From positions 682,001 through 746,000 of the forward strand of contig NZ_PKFN01000007.1 of the NCBI RefSeq assembly GCF_002933395.1: a stretch of DNA of 64,000 bases, given 5' to 3'. The position numbers and the translations under genes are program-made. Within the stretch, counting starts at the first letter, position 1. Each line of letters opens with the position of its first letter. Below the pieces are notes generated by a model. The model made no database searches and was not told the DNA's origin. It saw only the letters and a program-made list of their open reading frames with translations. The DNA is from Yoonia maritima (GTDB lineage Bacteria; Pseudomonadota; Alphaproteobacteria; Rhodobacterales; Rhodobacteraceae). Positions 57,598 through 64,000 of this stretch are shown here, piece by piece.

Positions 57598-58809
57598 CTA
57601 ATTTAGGTTGCGCAGAGCGATTACTGCGTTCAATCCGCCAAATGCAAAAGCGTTGGACAACACAACGTCAACCTTTGCATCACGTGCCTCATTTGGCACC
57701 ACATCCATTGCGCATTCTGGATCGGATTCTTCATAGCCAATTGTTGGGGCAATCACGCGGTCCTTTAGTGCCATGATACAGGCAAGTAGCTCCACAGCGC
57801 CCGTACCGCCAATCAAATGACCGTGCATAGATTTCGTCGAGGACATCATGAGATGGTCAGCGTGATGGCCGAATACGTCAGCCACGGCAGCGCATTCTGT
57901 CTTGTCGTTTGCCGCCGTGCCAGTGCCGTGTGCATTAATATATCCCACACTGTCCAGCGCGACACCCGCGTCGTTCACCGCCCCCGCGATAGCCCGCGCG
58001 GCACCTTGCTTTGAAGGGGTCACGATATCAGACGCGTCAGATGACATTGCAAAGCCAGCAACTTCGCACAGTATGTCTGCACCGCGCGCCACCGCATGCT
58101 CATAATCTTCGAAAACATAGACCGCAGCGCCTTCACCTTGGACCATACCGTTCCGAGTCGCCGAAAATGGACGGCAGGCGTCTTTGGACATAACGCGCAA
58201 ACCTTCCCAAGCTTTTATCCCGCCAAAACAAAGCATCGCTTCTGAGCCGCCAGTTATCATGACTTTAGACATACCACTGCGAACCATGTTGAACGCCTGC
58301 CCCATCGCGTGATTGGATGATGCACAGGCCGTCGCAACTGTGAAGGTCGGTCCGCGCAAATTCCATTCGATGGAAACATGACTGGCCGCCGCATTGTTCA
58401 TCAGCCGCGGCACGATGAACGGGTGTACGCGATTTTTACCTTCTTCATAAACAGCGCGATAGTTTTCATCTTGGGTTGTCAGCCCCCCACCAGATGTCCC
58501 CAAAACTACACCAGATCTATCCGCCAAATCACCAGAGAACGTTAAGCCGGACTGGCTGATGGCCTGACGTGCGGCAAGCAATGCAAATTGCGTAAAGCGA
58601 TCGTAAAGCGCAAGCTGTTGGCGGTTAAAGTGGCTCGCTTCTTCATAGCCTTTGATCTGCCCGCCAATCTGGATAGACAGCCGATCCACATCCTTGATAT
58701 CAAGCGGCCCAATGCCACAGCGCCCTTCGCGGAATGCTTCGAACGTGCTGGCAACATCTGTACCAAGCGGGTTGATTGTCCCTGCGCCAGTAATAACGAC
58801 ACGGCGCAT
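57598..58809 (-). CDS. Beta-ketoacyl-ACP synthase (KAS II type) linked to lpxD
   Basis: Condensing enzyme of 403 residues. The catalytic triad is Cys162 in ATACASSNHAMG, His294 in NAHGTGTAANDKTE, and His331 in STKSMHGHLIGGTGAVE, with Lys326 in the last motif. FAFGGLNAVIAL closes the protein in the usual FGFGGxN position. It shares one base with the upstream acyl carrier protein gene. A KAS next to a private ACP and lpxD suggests production of a special acyl chain for lipid A rather than bulk fatty acid synthesis. Confidence 0.92.
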   Translation of the reverse strand: MRRVVITGAGTINPLGTDVASTFEAFREGRCGIGPLDIKDVDRLSIQIGGQIKGYEEASHFNRQQLALYDRFTQFALLAARQAISQSGLTFSGDLADRSGVVLGTSGGGLTTQDENYRAVYEEGKNRVHPFIVPRLMNNAAASHVSIEWNLRGPTFTVATACASSNHAMGQAFNMVRSGMSKVMITGGSEAMLCFGGIKAWEGLRVMSKDACRPFSATRNGMVQGEGAAVYVFEDYEHAVARGADILCEVAGFAMSSDASDIVTPSKQGAARAIAGAVNDAGVALDSVGYINAHGTGTAANDKTECAAVADVFGHHADHLMMSSTKSMHGHLIGGTGAVELLACIMALKDRVIAPTIGYEESDPECAMDVVPNEARDAKVDVVLSNAFAFGGLNAVIALRNLN

Positions 58810-59069
58810 TATGAGGATTGCTCGGTCTTAAGTTTATCGACAGCATCCACGATCGACGCGATGGACGATATATCGAAATCACTTTCGGTTGGATCGTTCG
58901 CATTGAATGGAACCGTAATGTCAAAGCTTTCCTCTATTGCAAAAATGCTTTCGACTAAGCCAAGACTATCGATACCCAAATCTGCAAGCGTGTGCTCCAT
59001 CTTAACGTCAGATGGTTCAAGCATGGCCTGCTCTGCTATTATTGCGATCACCTGTTCTTTGATGCTCAT
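58809..59069 (-). CDS. Acyl carrier protein (specialised)
   Basis: An 86-residue ACP. The phosphopantetheine site is Ser35 in LADLGIDSLGLVESIFAIEE. It has an insertion-like segment between helices II and III (NANDPTESDFDISS) not seen in housekeeping AcpP, and ends with VDAVDKLKTEQ. It lies between the lpxD-like gene and the KAS gene. The arrangement resembles the AcpXL locus of Rhizobiales, where a dedicated ACP supplies very long acyl chains to lipid A; equivalence is inferred. Confidence 0.92.
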   Translation of the reverse strand: MSIKEQVIAIIAEQAMLEPSDVKMEHTLADLGIDSLGLVESIFAIEESFDITVPFNANDPTESDFDISSIASIVDAVDKLKTEQSS

Positions 59070-59132
59070 GGTCTGAGATCCGTTATTGTTTAATGCGATT
59101 TAGGTCGTTTTGCCTAAGAATGAAACAGTTTC

Positions 59133-60194
59133 TTAACGCTTTGCCAAACTGTTCAACAATCGTGGCAACCGACGTAGCGCTTTGTAACTTTCTAAGTGCG
59201 TATTCATTTTGGTTGCCGGATACCCCATCATGACCCTTCCTGCCGGTACATTTGATAGCACGACAGAACCGCCCCCCAATACGACATCAGCGCCAATTGT
59301 AACGTTATCTGCGATGCCTGCCTTCCCCCCGACGACAACGCGATCACCGACGACCGTGGACCCTGCAACGCCAGCTTGGGCGCATAGCAAACAGTGTTCG
59401 CCAACAATCACATTGTGGCCAACCTGCACCAGATTATCGATTTTTGTGCCCTTGCCCACACGCGTTGCCCGGATTGTTCCGGCATCGACAGTGGAACCTG
59501 CCCCAATTTCCACATCATCCCCGATTTCAACGCCCCCCAAAGAATGGATACGGTGCCATGTCGGGTCATCAGGCGCTGTCATGGGAACATTACCTAGTGT
59601 TTCGCGGGCGAGCTCAACATTTGATGGTTCGACGCTTACAAAGGAAAACCCGTCAGCCCCGATCACGACGTTTGGCTGTAATATAACGCGTGCGCCCAAG
59701 ACCACGTTCCGCTGTATCCGGACGCCGGCATGTAGCTGACAGTTTTTGCCAATAACCACGTTGGAACCTATGCTCACATGATCGGAAATCCATGTCCCTG
59801 CCCCGATCACAGCATCAGCACCGATGACTGCAAATGCACCGATGACAACACCTTCGCCAATCTGCGCCGAAGGATCGATGACCGCGTGCGGGCTAATTCC
59901 CGCACCAGACAGCGGCTTGTCTAACATTTGCGTCAGGCCGGCCATCGCCAAACGGGCACGTGGCGCGTAAATCGCAGCCTCCAGCCCCAATGCCTGCCAA
60001 TCGGACCCGGGCCAAACAACGGCAGCCCGCGCATGACCGTGGGACAGTGCGTCACCGTACGCTGGGGTCATCGCTAGCGCCAAATCACTGCGCCCTGCGG
60101 TTCCGGGTTCAGACGCCCCATCGACCAAAATGTCAACGGCGCCAAAGGCCTGAGCCCCGAGCGCCGCTGCGATGTCTCTGATTGAATGTGCCAT
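59133..60194 (-). CDS. lpxD: UDP-3-O-acylglucosamine N-acyltransferase LpxD
   Basis: Third acyltransfer step of lipid A, 353 residues. An N-terminal uridine-binding-like domain precedes a long left-handed beta helix of hexapeptide repeats ([20 protein letters not shown] and onward). The catalytic His is near residue 260 in [24 protein letters not shown] lies at the position of GADGFGF in other LpxD. The C terminus is a helical [23 protein letters not shown] codons at 60197 and 60194 are both possible; GAGGG spacing favours the second. No other lpxD is seen in the lpx operon of this window, so this is probably the main copy. Confidence 0.9.
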   Translation of the reverse strand: MAHSIRDIAAALGAQAFGAVDILVDGASEPGTAGRSDLALAMTPAYGDALSHGHARAAVVWPGSDWQALGLEAAIYAPRARLAMAGLTQMLDKPLSGAGISPHAVIDPSAQIGEGVVIGAFAVIGADAVIGAGTWISDHVSIGSNVVIGKNCQLHAGVRIQRNVVLGARVILQPNVVIGADGFSFVSVEPSNVELARETLGNVPMTAPDDPTWHRIHSLGGVEIGDDVEIGAGSTVDAGTIRATRVGKGTKIDNLVQVGHNVIVGEHCLLCAQAGVAGSTVVGDRVVVGGKAGIADNVTIGADVVLGGGSVVLSNVPAGRVMMGYPATKMNTHLESYKALRRLPRLLNSLAKR

Positions 60195-60225
60195 CATACC
60201 CTCGGATTAAATTCCGAGGTCAGAT

Positions 60226-61830
60226 TTACCCGCGAACGGCGCGAACCGCCACCCCTTCGCGTGAAAGTGCGTTCCAAATACGCGCATCACGGCCATAGAC
60301 GTCACGGCGATATTGCATGTGACCTTCTGGTTTTGTGAAAGCTGTCCGATAGACCAAGTGTACTGGAACCGGATCGTTCAAATTAACACGCTGCTCTGTG
60401 CCCGTCCGCAAGCGGCTTTGAAAGAACTCCTCCGGGTTAGAAACCTGACGTGCCAACAGCGCATAGGCAAAGTCAAACGGGTCCGCCAGACGAATACAGC
60501 CGTGGCTAAATGCACGTGTTTCACGACCAAACAGGCTTTTGGATGGCGTATCATGTAGATAGATATTGTATCGGTTCGGGAACATAAACTTCACAAGACC
60601 CAGAGCATTACCCCGGCTCGGAGGCTGGCGCATAGAGAAAGGGAAATTTGCTTCGGTATATTGTGTAAAATCAACTGCACCACGGTTGACAGTCCGCCCC
60701 CGCGAGTCGGTGATTTGTAGCTGACTAACCGCATTTGGGTTTTGCTGAAGCTGTGGCAGGTATTCTTTCGTGATGATTGAACGCGGCACATACCAACTTG
60801 GGTTGATGACCATGAACTCCATTACATCAGAAAATTCAGGGCTGACGCGATCACGATGGTTCGCACCGATCACAGAACGCGTTTCAAACGTTACCACATC
60901 GTTATCTACGATTTTAGCAGTAAAATCAGTGAGGTTCACCCAAACATGACGTGTGCCGCGCGGGCGGTTATTCCAGCGTTCGCGCTCCATTGCGACGATG
61001 ATCGACTGCAAGCGGCTTTCTGGAGCCACGTTAATTTCACGCAAAGTGCCCTGACCGGCAGTGCCATCAATCGCAAGACCATGAGCCTGCTGAAACCGCT
61101 GCACTGCGGCCACGATAGATGCATCATATGTCTGGGTATTGGTACGCTCAAGAAAGCCCATCGCGATCAAACGGTTACGAAGCGCGACAACACGGTCGCC
61201 ACTGCTTCCCGCCTCTAACTTACTGCCCGGGACAGTTGGCCCCCAGCCACCGGCCGCAAGTAGGCGTTCCATCGCGATTTTTTCGCGCATCAAACGGGTA
61301 TACTCTGGCGAGCTCGGCGGAAGCGCACGCAAGAATGCGTCGGGATTGGACTGCACAAACGCGCGCGCTGTGGCAAGCGGTGGACGATAAGGCACTTGGC
61401 GATGAATATTGCTATCAACCCGTGAAGGAACAAGAATACCGGTCTGCACGTCCCTTGCATACTGCAAAAACATCCGAGTGAGTTCCACCTCAACGCTGCC
61501 TTGCTCGGCGGCAGTTGATGCCGCTTGCAAGCGCGCCATCAGCGGCTGAGGGTCATATTGGTCAGACGACAACCCATGATCACCAGCAGAGGCAAATGCC
61601 GTCATCAGCGCGTTACGGCGACGACGGTCACCGCTTGTGCTCCAGATGCCTTCATAATTGCGCTCGCGATAGAATGCGGCAATATCATCATCAGATGCAG
61701 CAGCCTGTGCAACGGCTTGACGAAAATCTGTTACCTGCGCCTGTACCGTTTGAGCGGCAAACAACATCACCGCAATCGCACTCATGAAAAGCCAAACGCG
61801 CGCGCCGCGAGGCATACTCTTCATCAACAT
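60226..61830 (-). CDS. L,D-transpeptidase of the YcbB type
   Basis: Periplasmic enzyme making 3-3 cross-links in peptidoglycan, 534 residues. A signal or anchor segment is WLFMSAIAVMLFAAQTVQAQ. A peptidoglycan-binding domain follows (RNRLIAMGFL to RFQQAHGLAIDGTAGQGTLR). The catalytic YkuD domain has the nucleophile near Cys445 in FSHGCIRLADPFDFA, preceded by HDTPSKSLF. The start at ATG 61830 has AGGGGAA upstream. A MepK-type endopeptidase is encoded divergently; in Escherichia coli ycbB (ldtD) and ycbK (mepK) are also neighbours. Confidence 0.93.
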   Translation of the reverse strand: MLMKSMPRGARVWLFMSAIAVMLFAAQTVQAQVTDFRQAVAQAAASDDDIAAFYRERNYEGIWSTSGDRRRRNALMTAFASAGDHGLSSDQYDPQPLMARLQAASTAAEQGSVEVELTRMFLQYARDVQTGILVPSRVDSNIHRQVPYRPPLATARAFVQSNPDAFLRALPPSSPEYTRLMREKIAMERLLAAGGWGPTVPGSKLEAGSSGDRVVALRNRLIAMGFLERTNTQTYDASIVAAVQRFQQAHGLAIDGTAGQGTLREINVAPESRLQSIIVAMERERWNNRPRGTRHVWVNLTDFTAKIVDNDVVTFETRSVIGANHRDRVSPEFSDVMEFMVINPSWYVPRSIITKEYLPQLQQNPNAVSQLQITDSRGRTVNRGAVDFTQYTEANFPFSMRQPPSRGNALGLVKFMFPNRYNIYLHDTPSKSLFGRETRAFSHGCIRLADPFDFAYALLARQVSNPEEFFQSRLRTGTEQRVNLNDPVPVHLVYRTAFTKPEGHMQYRRDVYGRDARIWNALSREGVAVRAVRG

Positions 61831-61878
61831 TACTATTCCCCTAAGAAAATCTCGTTCTAAACCTAGTCTATTAGGCAA

Positions 61879-61910
61879 CATACTTAAATAAGAGTATGAA
61901 TATCCATACT
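61879..61910. repeat. CATACT / AGTATG / CATACT repeat set
   Basis: CATACT at 61879 and 61905 flank the inverse AGTATG at 61893. Alternative pairings of the arms are possible, a pattern that fits an operator or switchable hairpin upstream of the transpeptidase. Confidence 0.35.
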
Positions 61911-62084
61911 TTGAGGAAGTCCATTCATAATCCCGCGAGCCGCCGACACAACGCATGCGGTGTTGCGCCAATACAGCCTAACTTTCAAGCGCCCGTAAGG
62001 TTCCAGCATATATTCTGCGCTATTTCTCGCTTATTTCCCCTTTATTCGATAAAATTGATCCAAACACCCCTTGGTCAACGAATC

Positions 62085-62105
62085 AAAATGTGCCATAAAA
62101 TGTGC
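62085..62105. repeat. Direct repeat AAAATGTGC, two copies 12 bases apart
   Basis: The 9-base unit occurs at 62085-62093 and 62097-62105, 68 bases before the mepK-like ATG. The 12-base period is close to one DNA turn, so it may be a regulator-binding site. Confidence 0.35.
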
Positions 62106-62172
62106 ACATCTGGGGACACGATGAAAAAAGCCGCAAAGCGGCACAGTTGAGCGACGGGACAGGCGCAATTCA

Positions 62173-62742
62173 ATGACGAACAAAAACTCCTCTGGGATCA
62201 CACGTCGCGGTTTGCTTGGTGCATTTGCGGCAACGGCGGTAGCGGCAACTCCAACATATGCGAACGCAGCCGGATTTCTTCGCGGCGCAGGCGACATTCG
62301 CCGCATTTCTATGTACTCGGGTCGGACTGGCGAAAGTTTAGACACCATTTATTGGATCGAAGGCGAATATATCGCTGAAGCCGTCCGCGAAATTAATATC
62401 CACATGCGCGACTGGCGGACAGGCGAAGCAGTCCAGATGGATTTACGCACCATTGATATTATGGCTGCAGCTTCCAACCTGATGGAAGCGAATGAACCTT
62501 ACCTACTCTTGTCGGGTTACAGATCGCCGCAAACTAACGCGATGTTACGTGGCCAGTCATCTGGCGTTGCACGTAATTCCCTGCATATGCGCGGACAAGC
62601 CGCTGACCTACGACTGCAAAGCCGGTCAACCGCACAAATGGCAAGCGCAGCTGTTGCCTGTCATGCTGGCGGTGTCGGCCGATATAATGGTTCAAACTTT
62701 GTTCACATGGATTGCGGCCCAATACGGACTTGGCGCGGATAA
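62173..62742 (+). CDS. MepK-type (YcbK/DUF882) murein endopeptidase, Tat-exported
   Basis: A 189-residue zinc peptidase of the M15-like DUF882 family. The twin-arginine signal is TRRGLLGAFAATAVAATPTY with Arg11-Arg12 and cleavage near ANA. Zinc ligands are His138 and Asp145 in SLHMRGQAADLRL, and His178 in SNFVHMDCGP. SGYRSPQTNAML is the other conserved loop. Escherichia coli MepK is also Tat-exported and cuts peptide cross-links, including the 3-3 type made by YcbB. The pairing here with an L,D-transpeptidase fits that role. Confidence 0.93.
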   Translation: MTNKNSSGITRRGLLGAFAATAVAATPTYANAAGFLRGAGDIRRISMYSGRTGESLDTIYWIEGEYIAEAVREINIHMRDWRTGEAVQMDLRTIDIMAAASNLMEANEPYLLLSGYRSPQTNAMLRGQSSGVARNSLHMRGQAADLRLQSRSTAQMASAAVACHAGGVGRYNGSNFVHMDCGPIRTWRG

Positions 62743-62769
62743 CACCTAAGCACCAAACGACACCACACA

Positions 62770-62793
62770 AGGGGGCTTTGAGCCCTCTTTTTC
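62770..62793 (+). terminator. Rho-independent terminator after the mepK-like gene
   Basis: An eight-pair stem (62770-62777 with 62781-62788, one wobble) with a TTG loop is followed by a T run. It lies 28 bases after the stop and before the convergent flavoprotein gene. Confidence 0.85.
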
Positions 62794-62817
62794 ATTTCTA
62801 CACCAGCCGCAACAGAT

Positions 62818-64000
62818 TCAGATATCCTTAACAAGCCTAAGCGCATCATAAATCGCCGCATGCGTATTGCGCGCTGAAACAGCATCCCCGATCCGAAACA
62901 ATTGAAACGCTCCATTTGGGTTACGCAAAACGTTTTGCGGCAAGCCAGAAATCAATGCCTGTTGATCTATTGCGCCACCATTTGAGCTTTGCCCCTTAAG
63001 ATCAAAATAAAGATCGTCTAGCGGCATCGTACCGTAATTAATGACGATCTGATCGTAGTCCTTTTTATATGACTGATCGCTATAGTCAGTGCCAATAACT
63101 GCACTAAGCTTGTTGCCGTTGGGTTCGACCGAAAGCAACCGCCGTGTCACTGTAAAGGTAACATCGTGTTCTTGTAGTGACCGCATATATGGCACCAAAT
63201 TCATCGCCATAATATCAGGCGCAAACGTTCGGTCAGGCGTCATTATCTCGATCTTGGCGCCAGTAGTTGCGGCAACCTCCGCAGCTTGTAACGCAGGATG
63301 ATCACCACTTTCATCATAGATTAGTATATTGTCAGCAGGTTTAACATCACCAGCGATGATATCCCACGACGTCACAACATGCGGTACATCACCGCCTGTT
63401 TCGAATAATTCCGTGTTTGGCATTCCGCCCGTCGCAATGACTACAACATCTGGATTTAACATAGCAATATCAGATACTTCAGCATATGTATTAAAGTGAA
63501 AGGTGACATCCCGCGCCGCGCATTGCGCCATGCGCCAATCGATGATCGACAGCATTTCACGTCGACGCGGATTTTGCGCAGTAAGACGTATCTGGCCACC
63601 AGGATCAGGTTGCACTTCGAATACAATCACCTCGTGACCGCGTTCAGCCGCGACGCGTGCCGCCTCAAGACCCGCAGGTCCGGCGCCAACAATCACGACC
63701 TTCCGTTTTTCCTGTGCTGGGGCAATGTCATGCGGCATTGTCAGCTCGCGCCCTGTTGCAGCGTTATGAATACACAAGGCGTCCCCGGCCTGATAAATAC
63801 GATCAAGACAATAGGTTGCACCAACGCAAGGGCGAATATCGTCTTCACGACCTTCGATGATTTTTCGCACCACATGTGGGTCAGCCATATGCGCACGGGT
63901 CATCCCAACCATATCCAACAAACCAGCGTCGATCGCGTGCCGTGCAGTCGCAACATCTGGTATTTTGGCGGCATGAAATGTTGGCATTCCGGTCAACTTT
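62818..64000 (-). CDS. Old Yellow Enzyme-type flavoprotein, DgcA/N-methylproline demethylase-like (5' truncated)
   Basis: C-terminal 394 or so residues of a multidomain NADH:flavin oxidoreductase. The frame is open to the window edge, so the FMN barrel lies mostly outside. Visible are the end of the barrel (GMTRAHMADPHVVRKIIEGR), a cysteine region (RPCVGATYCLDRI, then DALCIHN), and a dinucleotide-binding domain with VVIVGAGPAGLEAARVAAER. VVVIATGGMPN and IGDAVSARNTHAAIYDALRL follow. Related enzymes demethylate dimethylglycine, stachydrine products or trimethylamine. The usual four-cysteine iron-sulfur motif appears to have only three cysteines. Confidence 0.85.
   Translation of the reverse strand, partial: KLTGMPTFHAAKIPDVATARHAIDAGLLDMVGMTRAHMADPHVVRKIIEGREDDIRPCVGATYCLDRIYQAGDALCIHNAATGRELTMPHDIAPAQEKRKVVIVGAGPAGLEAARVAAERGHEVIVFEVQPDPGGQIRLTAQNPRRREMLSIIDWRMAQCAARDVTFHFNTYAEVSDIAMLNPDVVVIATGGMPNTELFETGGDVPHVVTSWDIIAGDVKPADNILIYDESGDHPALQAAEVAATTGAKIEIMTPDRTFAPDIMAMNLVPYMRSLQEHDVTFTVTRRLLSVEPNGNKLSAVIGTDYSDQSYKKDYDQIVINYGTMPLDDLYFDLKGQSSNGGAIDQQALISGLPQNVLRNPNGAFQLFRIGDAVSARNTHAAIYDALRLVKDI

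Larger units (their letters stand above)
61831..62172. other. 342-base divergent gap between the L,D-transpeptidase and mepK-like genes
   Basis: No convincing gene is seen. The gap is AT-richer than its surroundings. It holds CATACT/AGTATG repeats near the transpeptidase (61879-61910), a 9-base direct repeat near the mepK-like gene (62085-62105), and a GCCGC-AAA-GCGGC hairpin at 62130-62142 in the leader of the latter. Confidence 0.6.

Overview
The window is a stretch of alphaproteobacterial chromosome, almost certainly from the family Rhodobacteraceae (marine Roseobacter group). The evidence is gene order: dusB-ntrB-ntrC-ntrY-ntrX-trkA-trkH-hfq-hflX, divergent ispDF-pgpA-pncC, and pyrH/frr-uppS-cdsA-dxr-rseP-bamA-ompH-fabZ-lpxA-lpxI-lpxB are all classic alphaproteobacterial blocks. 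The DUF6456 and DUF6477 proteins and an IalB-like protein point the same way. Base composition is moderate (a little over 50% GC by eye). Genes are densely packed, with many 1-4 base stop/start overlaps and several GTG or TTG starts. I saw no tRNA, rRNA, CRISPR array, insertion sequence or prophage.

Layout. 1-4280: a branched-chain amino acid type (LivFGHM-like) ABC importer operon, cut at its left end, with two extra small genes inserted: a 52-residue membrane protein and a cysteine-rich lipoprotein. 4338-6800: an exported penicillin-acylase family Ntn hydrolase. 6797-18529 (minus): hflX, hfq, trkH, trkA, ntrX, ntrY, ntrC, ntrB, dusB; these cover nitrogen signalling, potassium uptake and RNA-based regulation. 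18715-22134 (plus): ispDF, pgpA, pncC, then amtB. 22177-26151: a COQ10/RatA-type protein, hpt with a small membrane protein, lipA, and a divergent DUF6456/DUF6477 pair. 26148-31878: a non-pyrrolysine MttB-family methyltransferase, guaA, a small monooxygenase, an EamA exporter and a FadL porin. 32056-43682 (minus): one long envelope-biogenesis block from pyrH to lpxB. 43787-46815: miaA, an AraC regulator, a lytic transglycosylase and ssb. 46900-50963 (minus): aroK-aroB and queC-queD-queE-queF. 51089-54987 (plus): a 50-residue membrane protein, an exported protein of unknown function, xerD-like recombinase and a CorC-type transporter. 55025-64000: a HerA-like ATPase, ialB, a KAS-ACP-lpxD cluster, an L,D-transpeptidase divergent from a Tat-exported MepK-type endopeptidase, and the C-terminal part of an Old Yellow Enzyme-type demethylase.

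How the genes fit together. Nitrogen status is handled by NtrBC and NtrYX, and amtB is a likely target. Both NtrC and NtrX lack the GAFTGA loop that contacts sigma-54, so they probably work with the housekeeping polymerase, as is known for Rhodobacter capsulatus NtrC. The lpx/bam block makes lipid A and assembles the outer membrane. Its missing step, lpxD, sits 24 kb away with its own acyl carrier protein and ketoacyl synthase, suggesting a dedicated acyl supply for lipid A.

Most of the window is housekeeping DNA. The points most worth a second look are the accessory proteins in the first transporter operon, the GAFTGA-less NtrC/NtrX pair, the lpxD-acp-KAS cluster, a probable CTG-initiated exported protein at 51219, and an orphan promoter-terminator unit near 56738-56834 that may be a small RNA.
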